Source of the DNA: JANXPZ01 sp034678345
GTDB taxonomy: Bacteria; Eisenbacteria; RBG-16-71-46
NCBI GenBank assembly: GCA_034678345.1
Contig: JAXDBZ010000056.1
Span: 1-9,967 of the forward strand
DNA: 9,967 bases
Direction of reading: 5' to 3'
The notes under the pieces were generated by a model that made no database searches, was not told the origin of the DNA, and worked only from the letters and a program-made list of their open reading frames with translations. Shown in pieces: positions 5,367 through 9,967 of the stretch; the stretch's first letter is position 1, and every line of letters begins with the position of its first letter. A program made the translations under genes and the position numbers.

Positions 5367-6344
5367 TCAATGGCTCGGGATCATTGGGGAGCGGCGCACG
5401 AAGCGCACCGGCACCGACGTCGGCACCAGTCCCGCCTCCTGCACGATCCTCTGTCCGTCGAGGCTCGTCACGAACGTGTTCAAACCCTTCGCCAGCCGCG
5501 ACCCCCCTACCCGGAAGTAGAGGCTGTACGACCGGCTGAGCGGATACGTCCCGGCGTGGACGGTCTGGGCGTCCGGGCGTACGTAGGGCAGCCCGCGCAA
5601 CGGCGCGACCGCCAGCGTCGCCGTGCCCTCCCCGGCCGACGCGAGGCTCACGAAGCCCAGCGCTCCGCGCTCGCGGCGTACCCGCGCCACGACCGCCGCG
5701 TCCGAGCTGTCGATGGCGACCGCAACGCGGATCGCCTCTCCCGCCATCACCTGCTCGCCGAAGAATGCCGTCACGTCCGACTCCATGCCCTGGATCACCG
5801 GACGGACCGGAAGGGGGCCGCCCGCCAGCTGCGACCAGTTCCGGATGCCGCCCTCGTAGATCTCCCGCAGCTGCGGGACCGCGACGTTCTGCACGGGATT
5901 CGCGGCGTTCACGATGAACACCAGCGCATCCCGGGCGAAACGGAAACCCTCCAACTCCAGGCCGCCCTCGGTCGCGGCGGTCCGTTCCTCGGGGGTGAGC
6001 TCCCGGGTGATCACCGCCACGTCGCAGGTCGCCGCGAACAACGCGCTCAACGCCTCGCGGGACGTGCCCGTCCTGATCTCGATGCTCGCCTGGGGATAGT
6101 CCGCCTGGAAGACGTCCCGTTCCCGGACGAGCACCGTGTGCGCCTCGGGTGCGCACACGACGGTGATACGCCCGCTCGTCAGGGAGTCTTCCACCGCTTC
6201 GGAGCGGCCCCGGGGGCCGCAACCCCATGTCCCGGCGGCCAGCAGCACGAGGACGGCCCAAGGCCACGCCCCCCGCGGGGCACGACCAGCCCGGACGCCG
6301 AAGCGTGCACAGTCTAGGAACCCTCGTCCCGCCTTGTCAATCAA
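5367..6344 (-). CDS. PstS-like periplasmic solute-binding lipoprotein
   Basis: This protein, up to 325 residues, has the PstS-like type 2 periplasmic binding fold. A basic N-terminus and hydrophobic WPWAVLVLLAAGTWGC (27-42) look like a lipoprotein signal with Cys42, but the lipobox T-W-G-C is atypical. Landmarks are the first strand ITVVCAPEA (60-68), CDVAVITRELTPEE (107-120), LREIYEGGIRNWSQL (159-173, the PstS family's 'I..G.i.nW..l') and TYPLSRSYSLYF (266-277). The phosphate-binding Ser/Thr/Arg signature usual in true PstS (RxxGSGT-like) is not visible; VIQGMESDVTAFF (183-195) stands there. Its ligand may therefore not be phosphate. No pstCAB genes are adjacent. The only in-frame start before the signal peptide is TTG at 6344, with a weak SD; the next (GTG, codon 33) would lose the signal. 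First gene of the operon. Confidence 0.85.
   Translation of the reverse strand: MIDKAGRGFLDCARFGVRAGRAPRGAWPWAVLVLLAAGTWGCGPRGRSEAVEDSLTSGRITVVCAPEAHTVLVRERDVFQADYPQASIEIRTGTSREALSALFAATCDVAVITRELTPEERTAATEGGLELEGFRFARDALVFIVNAANPVQNVAVPQLREIYEGGIRNWSQLAGGPLPVRPVIQGMESDVTAFFGEQVMAGEAIRVAVAIDSSDAAVVARVRRERGALGFVSLASAGEGTATLAVAPLRGLPYVRPDAQTVHAGTYPLSRSYSLYFRVGGSRLAKGLNTFVTSLDGQRIVQEAGLVPTSVPVRFVRRSPMIPSH
6311..6340 (-). promoter_or_regulatory. Possible second promoter (TTGACA-18-TAGACT)
   Basis: The minus strand has a perfect TTGACA (6340-6335), an 18-nt spacer and TAGACT (6316-6311). It overlaps the first codons of the pstS-like reading frame. If used, its transcript would begin near 6304, inside the signal-peptide coding part, and could only give TPR and downstream genes or a shortened product. 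It may be a chance match. Confidence 0.3.
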
Positions 6345-6415
6345 CGCGCGCCTGCCCCCGCTGAGGAGTCGTGGATCCCTCCCCGCCCTGCACCGCCCGA
6401 TGGTCCGAGTGCGGC

Positions 6416-6444
6416 AGGTTAGGGTCGCGTCACGGGGGTGTCAA
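6416..6444 (-). promoter_or_regulatory. Main sigma70-type promoter of the PstS-TPR-STAS-Exb-Ton operon
   Basis: The minus strand reads TTGACA (6444-6439), a 17-nt spacer and TAACCT (6421-6416). The start of transcription is expected near 6409, giving a ~65-nt leader to the TTG at 6344. The last bases of the spacer, CGACCC, and the TAAC of the -10 are identical in the asnS promoter at 9657-9685. Confidence 0.65.
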
Positions 6445-6467
6445 GGGGCCAGGCTCGTCCATGGCCC

Positions 6468-6497
6468 TTGCCCCCCGGTCCCCGCCTTCGCTACACT
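6468..6497 (+). promoter_or_regulatory. Candidate promoter of the membrane glycosyltransferase gene
   Basis: The plus strand has TTGCCC (6468-6473), an 18-nt spacer and TACACT (6492-6497). Transcription would start near 6504. It is back to back with the operon promoter at 6416-6444. Confidence 0.45.
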
Positions 6498-6503
6498 GCG
6501 GGC

Positions 6504-6679
6504 TGGCCAAGCGCCACGGGCGCGTCGGCCCTCAGGTCGTGTGAAGTGGGGAGTCCCCTGGCTCGTCTGCGTCCCGCTTCCAAGCGAAGTTCGCATCGCG
6601 CACGACGCGGGCAGCTCAAGCCTCTCGCTGGGGCGTATGAGGGCTCCCCTTTCCCTTCCGGTCCGCGCCACCGCTCGTC
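6504..6679 (+). other. Long untranslated leader / intergenic stretch before the GT-C gene
   Basis: The 6345-6679 gap holds the divergent promoters and then about 176 nt with no supportable gene. Small self-complementary spots occur (GGGGA/TCCCC near 6549-6560, GCGAA/TTCGC near 6583-6593), but I recognise no riboswitch or terminator. The frame of the downstream gene is closed by TGA at 6638-6640, and no SD precedes its ATG. Confidence 0.4.
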
Positions 6680-8221
6680 ATGAAGAAGCGCCGCCCCGCC
6701 ATCTCTGCCGCCGTCGGCCCCCGCGTCGAAGACCACCTCGCGTCCGCGGAGCGTCCGGGGTGGCGCGGACTCCTCGATCCGCGCGCCCCGTATCTCCTGC
6801 CCTTGCTCCTGCTGGTCGTCACGCGCCTCGCGGCGTGGCGGCTGGTGCCCGTCGCCACCGAGGACGCGTACATCACCTTCCGCTACGCTCGGCACCTCGC
6901 GCACGGCTTCGGGCTCGTCTACAACCCGGACGAACGGGTCTTCGGCTTCTCGTCGCCGCCGTGGACGCTGTGGGTCGCGCTCGGCACGCGGCTGCTCCAC
7001 GACCCGGTCCTGTGGACGCGGCTCACGAGCCTGCTCGCCGACGCGCTCACGCTGCTCCTCGCCGTGCGCATGATCGAGCGCGCGTCCGGCACGCTCGAGC
7101 GCCGCGGCGCCGCCGCCTGGTGCTTCGGGCTCTTCTTCGCCCTGTGGCCCTACTTCTCCTTCGTCGCCGCGTCCGGCATGGAGAGCAGCGCCTTCCTCAC
7201 GCTCATCGCCCTGGCCGCCGTCCTCGCCCATCGCGGCAGCCCGGCCAGCGGCCCTCTGCTCGGGCTGCTGGCCCTGTGGCGCCCCGAGGGACTCGCCGCC
7301 GCGGCGGTGGTCGCCATCGGCGCCCGCTGGCGCGACCGTGCCGTGGCGGCCGCGGTCGCCCTCGCCGGCATCGCCGCGCTCACCGCGTACTACGGCTCCC
7401 CCGTGCCCCAGAGCGTCCTCGCCAAGGCGGGTATCTACGGCACGCCGGGACCGTGGGCGGGCCGCTTCTGGTGGGGTTGGGCCCTTCCTCTGCGCCTGCC
7501 GGGGATGCTCGCGCCGGGCGAGGCCCGCCACCTCGCCGGCCTCTCCGTGCTCCTCGGCCCCGCGGCCGTGGCGGGGGCGGCGGCCCTCTGGCGCCGGCGG
7601 GACGGCGCCCTCCCCCTCGCTGCCGCCGCCGCGCTCGCCGTCTGGGCCGGCTACGCCCTTCTGGGGGTCGCGTACTTCTACTGGTACCTCGCCGTCCCGC
7701 TCTTCGCGGCCGCGCTGCTCGGGGCCGTCGGGCTGCCCCGGATCGTGCGGGGCTGGCCGGTCTACGCCGGCGTCGCCCTCCTCCTCGCCGCCGTCTGGCT
7801 GGAAGCCACGCCGCTCTACGTGGGGCGCGCGCAGAACGAGTACTTCGGCTTCGCCGCCGCGGGCTCCTGGCTGCGCGACCACGCGCGTGCCGGCGACCGC
7901 GTCCTCCTGGAGCCCATCGGCATCGTCGGCTGGCTCGCGCCGGTGCGCATCGTGGACGAGGTGGGCCTGGTCTCCCCGCAGGTGGCCGAGCGGCGCCGCC
8001 GGGGACCGGGCTGGTACACGGACGTCGCCGCCGCCACGCGCCCGGACTGGATCGTCCTGCGCCGCGGCCAGCTGACGAGCACCGCCGCCTTCGCCGGAGC
8101 CGGCGCGCCCTTCGCCGCCGCGGCCGATCGCGACTCGCTCCTCGCGCGCTACGAACGGATGGCCGTGCTCGACGAGCAGGTCTCGGGCGACAACGCGCTC
8201 GTCGTCCTGCGCCGCCGTTAG
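6680..8221 (+). CDS. GT-C-type membrane glycosyltransferase (PMT/AftB-like)
   Basis: This 513-residue polytopic protein has many hydrophobic helices between about 35 and 380 and a soluble tail of about 130 residues. It has marks of a family of lipid-linked-sugar glycosyltransferases. After the first helix (35-57), the luminal acidic motif ATEDAYITFRYARHLAHG (59-76) with E61/D62 is followed by GLVYNPDERVFGFSSPPWTL. Also visible are SGMESSAF (165-172), LWRPEGL (199-205) and YYGSPVPQSVLAK (237-249). In relatives the first acidic pair is the catalytic or metal site. It probably transfers a sugar from a polyprenyl-phosphate donor on the periplasmic side; acceptor and sugar are unknown. ATG 6680 is the only sensible start, because TGA at 6638 closes the frame upstream; no SD is visible. 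The stop lies 7 bp from the convergent asnS stop. No other glycan genes are in the window. Confidence 0.82.
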   Translation: MKKRRPAISAAVGPRVEDHLASAERPGWRGLLDPRAPYLLPLLLLVVTRLAAWRLVPVATEDAYITFRYARHLAHGFGLVYNPDERVFGFSSPPWTLWVALGTRLLHDPVLWTRLTSLLADALTLLLAVRMIERASGTLERRGAAAWCFGLFFALWPYFSFVAASGMESSAFLTLIALAAVLAHRGSPASGPLLGLLALWRPEGLAAAAVVAIGARWRDRAVAAAVALAGIAALTAYYGSPVPQSVLAKAGIYGTPGPWAGRFWWGWALPLRLPGMLAPGEARHLAGLSVLLGPAAVAGAAALWRRRDGALPLAAAAALAVWAGYALLGVAYFYWYLAVPLFAAALLGAVGLPRIVRGWPVYAGVALLLAAVWLEATPLYVGRAQNEYFGFAAAGSWLRDHARAGDRVLLEPIGIVGWLAPVRIVDEVGLVSPQVAERRRRGPGWYTDVAAATRPDWIVLRRGQLTSTAAFAGAGAPFAAAADRDSLLARYERMAVLDEQVSGDNALVVLRRR

Positions 8222-8228
8222 AGGTGCC

Positions 8229-9530
8229 TCAGGGCCTCAGACGCTTGAGCATGCGGGGGAACGGGATGGCCTCCCGCAGGTGCTCCAACCCGGCGATCCA
8301 GGCGAGCGTGCGCTCCACGCCGATGCCGAAACCCGCATGGGGCACGGAGCCGTAGCGGCGCAGGTCCTTGTACCACTCGAAGGCCTCCTGCGGCAGCCCG
8401 TGCTCGTCGATCCGCCGGGTGAGCAGCTCGAGCGAAGCCATGCGCTGTCCCCCGCCGATGATCTCGCCGTAGCCCTCGGGCGCCAGACAGTCGCAGGACA
8501 GGCACAGCCGCGGATCCGCCGGGTCGGGCTCCATGTAGAAGGCCTTCACCGCCGCCGGGTAGTTCGTGACGAAGACCGGCGTCTCGAACTGCCCCGCCAG
8601 CAGCGTCTCGTCCGGCGCGCCGAAGTCGTTCCCCCACTCGAAGGCGTGCCCGGCGGCGCGCAGCCGCTCCACCGCCTCGTTGTAGTGGATGCGGGCGAAG
8701 GGCGCGCGCACGCGCTCGAGCGGCGCCGTGTCGCGCTCGAGCACCTCGAGCTCCTCGGCCCGCCGGTCGAGCACACGCCCCACCACCGCCACGAGCATGC
8801 GCTCCTCGAGGGCGATGACGTCCTCGAGCGTCGCGAAGGCCCATTCCGGCTCCATCATCCAGAACTCGATCAGGTGCCGGCGCGTCTTGCTCTTCTCCGC
8901 CCGGAAGGTCGGCCCGAAGCAGTAGGTCCGCCCGAAGGCCATGGCCGTGGCCTCCTGGTAGAGCTGGCCGCTCTGCGAGAGGTAGGCCGTGTCCTCGAAG
9001 TAGCGGGTCTCGAACAGGGTGCTCGTGCCCTCGCACGCGCTCGGCGTGAAGATCGGCGAGTCCATCAGCACGAACCCCTCCCCGTCCATGAAGTCGCGGA
9101 GCGCCGCCACCAGCTCGGCGCGGACCCGCAGCGCCGCGTGCTGCCGCGACGAACGCAGCCAGAGGTGCCGGTGGTCCATGAGGAACTCCGTGCCGTGCTC
9201 CTTGGGACGGATCGGGTAGGGCTCCGCCAGGGAGACGATCTCCACGCTCTGCAGCCCCAGCTCGACACCGCCATGGGCCCGGGCGTCCGAGCGCAGCGTG
9301 CCGCGCACGATCAGCGAGGTCTCCTGGGTGAGGCCGGAGAGCGCCTCCCACTGGTCCGGCGGGAGGTCCTGCCGGGCGGCCACGCACTGGATGGTCCCCG
9401 AGCCGTCCCGCACCACCAGGAACTGGACCCTGCCGCCGGAGCGGTGATGCTCCAGCCAGCCCCGGACCTCCACGACCGACCCCACGTGCCGACCCGCCTC
9501 CTCGACGCGGATCCAGGGCGTGCCGCTCAT
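8229..9530 (-). CDS. asnS: Asparaginyl-tRNA synthetase
   Basis: This 433-residue class II aminoacyl-tRNA synthetase charges tRNA-Asn in the cytoplasm. An N-terminal OB-fold anticodon-binding domain (about 17-105, with VEVRGWLEHHR and FLVVRDGSGTIQCV) precedes the catalytic domain. Motif 1 lies around 138-160. Motif 2 is FRAEKSKTRRHLIEFWMMEPEW (209-230), whose EFWMxEPE is typical of AsnRS and not of AspRS. Motif 3 is GFGIGVERTLAWIAGL (400-415), followed by EAIPFPR. Length and domain order are normal and complete. I chose ATG 9530 (MSGTPW), preceded by a GGGGGAG purine-rich SD, over the upstream ATG at 9590, whose extra 20 residues look like leader sequence. It appears monocistronic, with its own promoter at 9657-9685. 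Having AsnRS means the cell need not depend only on tRNA-dependent amidation for Asn-tRNA. Confidence 0.96.
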   Translation of the reverse strand: MSGTPWIRVEEAGRHVGSVVEVRGWLEHHRSGGRVQFLVVRDGSGTIQCVAARQDLPPDQWEALSGLTQETSLIVRGTLRSDARAHGGVELGLQSVEIVSLAEPYPIRPKEHGTEFLMDHRHLWLRSSRQHAALRVRAELVAALRDFMDGEGFVLMDSPIFTPSACEGTSTLFETRYFEDTAYLSQSGQLYQEATAMAFGRTYCFGPTFRAEKSKTRRHLIEFWMMEPEWAFATLEDVIALEERMLVAVVGRVLDRRAEELEVLERDTAPLERVRAPFARIHYNEAVERLRAAGHAFEWGNDFGAPDETLLAGQFETPVFVTNYPAAVKAFYMEPDPADPRLCLSCDCLAPEGYGEIIGGGQRMASLELLTRRIDEHGLPQEAFEWYKDLRRYGSVPHAGFGIGVERTLAWIAGLEHLREAIPFPRMLKRLRP

Positions 9531-9618
9531 CCTCTCCCCCTTCCACAGGTGCCGCGCGGCCGACCCGGGCCACGCGGGGGGCCCCGGCACCGGCCGGCCC
9601 GCACATACCCCTCAATAG

Positions 9619-9634
9619 GGCCCCCGGCGGGGCC
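9619..9634 (-). other. Hairpin in the asnS leader
   Basis: The ~120-nt transcribed leader (about 9650-9531) is GC-rich. GGCCCC (9619-9624) pairs with GGGGCC (9629-9634) around a 4-nt loop, and self-complementary blocks occur at 9576-9600. I see no T-box features (no AGGGTGGnACCGCG-like element) and no terminator U-run, so a specific regulatory role is not supported. Confidence 0.3.
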
Positions 9635-9656
9635 GAAAACCGGTACGAGGCAATGC

Positions 9657-9685
9657 ACGTTAGGGTCGACCCCCAGCACTGTCAA
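9657..9685 (-). promoter_or_regulatory. Sigma70-type promoter of asnS
   Basis: The minus strand reads TTGACA (9685-9680), a 17-nt spacer and TAACGT (9662-9657). Transcription is expected near 9650. The -35, the end of the spacer (CGACCC) and the start of the -10 (TAAC) are the same as in the operon promoter at 6416-6444. Confidence 0.65.
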
Positions 9686-9699
9686 GGGATTGCGCCATC

Positions 9700-9967
9700 A
9701 TGCACCACGACACCGGCCGCTCGCCCCGCGCCGCAGGACGCCGCGCTCCGCGGCCCTCCCCGGCCGCGCTCCTGATCGCGTTCGTCCTGGTGGCCGGCGC
9801 CCCCGCCGGCGCCGACGAGACCGCGGCGCCCGGCCCGCACGGCCCGGTGCTCGCCACCACCGCCGCGCGCCCCGCCGTCGCGCCCCCCGCGCCCGCGGGC
9901 CCGCCGGCCGATATGAAGGACCTGCCCGCCTGGCTCGACTACCGGGTGCGCAACCACGTGGCCGCCC
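9700..9967 (+). CDS. Secreted protein of unknown function (5' part, cut by window end)
   Basis: An open frame runs from ATG 9700 to the window edge without a stop (89 complete codons). It starts with a signal peptide: basic residues RRAPRP, hydrophobic ALLIAFVLVAGAPAGA (about 23-38), and cleavage likely before D39. A Pro/Ala-rich linker (about 40-70) follows, and then the start of a folded region, DMKDLPAWLDYRVRNHVAA. Signal peptide, linker and typical codon use (G/C third positions) argue that it is real. I do not recognise the family from this fragment. AAGGG (9684-9688) lies 11 nt from the ATG and is a weak SD. The start codon is only 14 bp from the -35 of the divergent asnS promoter, and I found no clear plus-strand promoter. 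Confidence 0.65.
   Translation, partial: MHHDTGRSPRAAGRRAPRPSPAALLIAFVLVAGAPAGADETAAPGPHGPVLATTAARPAVAPPAPAGPPADMKDLPAWLDYRVRNHVAA

Noticed and set aside
3443..5539. 698-codon open frame on the plus strand opposite the TPR gene
   Set aside because: Arg/His/Pro/Leu-rich translation with no recognisable domain, mirroring a real TPR gene. Long antisense frames are expected at ~70% GC, where stop codons are rare.
8221..8231. Bidirectional terminator between the convergent GT-C and asnS genes
   Set aside because: The gap is 7 bp. Only a GAGG/CCTC self-match with a 2-nt loop is present, which cannot fold as a terminator.
6136..8355. 739-codon plus-strand frame overlapping the GT-C gene
   Set aside because: The overlapping frame at 6680-8221 has real family motifs and membrane helices, while this one is Arg/Pro-rich noise.
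8229..9530. Aspartyl- or lysyl-tRNA synthetase in place of AsnRS
   Set aside because: Motif 2 with EFWMMEPEW and the AIPFPR end, plus the ~430-residue length without the AspRS insertion, indicate AsnRS.
8218..9615. 465-codon minus-strand frame overlapping asnS
   Set aside because: It is a shifted frame of asnS with Gly/Arg/Ala-rich composition. All class II synthetase motifs are in the 8229-9530 frame.
9531..9656. T-box leader upstream of asnS
   Set aside because: No antiterminator-like T-box sequence, specifier loop or intrinsic terminator with a U-run could be found; T-boxes are also largely Gram-positive.
1..9967. CRISPR array, tRNA/rRNA gene, insertion sequence or phage genes
   Set aside because: No regularly spaced repeats, no cloverleaf or rRNA-like stretch and no transposase or integrase motifs were seen on either strand.

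Overview
The window is very GC-rich (roughly 70% by eye) and gene-dense. It carries an ExbB/ExbD/TonB energy-transduction cassette, a lipoprotein-type signal and several exported proteins, so it comes from a Gram-negative (diderm) bacterium. The grouping ExbB + two ExbD + TonB with a PstS-like protein and a TPR protein recalls a locus I remember from Bacteroidota and other FCB-type lineages. Together with the GC content this suggests a high-GC member such as Gemmatimonadota or a related candidate phylum. That assignment is an inference and is weak.

Minus strand, 6344 down to 89: eight genes in one direction form one probable operon. In transcription order they are: a PstS-like solute-binding lipoprotein (6344-5367), a 617-residue exported TPR protein (5344-3491), two tandem single-domain STAS proteins (3480-3133 and 3075-2734), an ExbB/TolQ-type proton channel (2569-1823), two ExbD/TolR-type subunits (1810-1340 and 1311-814) and a TonB-family transducer (817-89). 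A good sigma70-type promoter lies upstream at 6444-6416. Gaps are 22, 10, 57, 164, 12 and 28 bp, and exbD2 and tonB overlap by 4 bp (GTGA). GC hairpins follow each STAS gene, and two more follow tonB (17-45 and 52-81). The likely logic is a proton-motive-force-driven trans-envelope machine (ExbB-ExbD-ExbD-TonB) coupled to periplasmic or outer-envelope partners (PstS-like and TPR). The STAS proteins may be a cytoplasmic phospho-switch on it.

Plus strand, 6680-8221: a polytopic GT-C-type membrane glycosyltransferase, divergent from the operon across a 335-bp intergenic region that holds promoter candidates on both strands. It ends 7 bp from the convergent asnS.

Minus strand, 9530-8229: asparaginyl-tRNA synthetase (asnS) with a ~120-nt GC-rich leader. 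Its promoter (9685-9657) shares an unusual conserved core with the operon promoter 3.2 kb away. Plus strand, 9700 to the right edge: the 5' part of a secreted protein of unknown function, cut by the window end.

The most interesting items are the STAS pair inside the PstS/TPR/Exb/Ton operon, the near-identical DNA of the two exbD membrane segments (75/78 bp) beside divergent remainders, and the shared promoter core TTGACA-N11-CGACCCTAAC.
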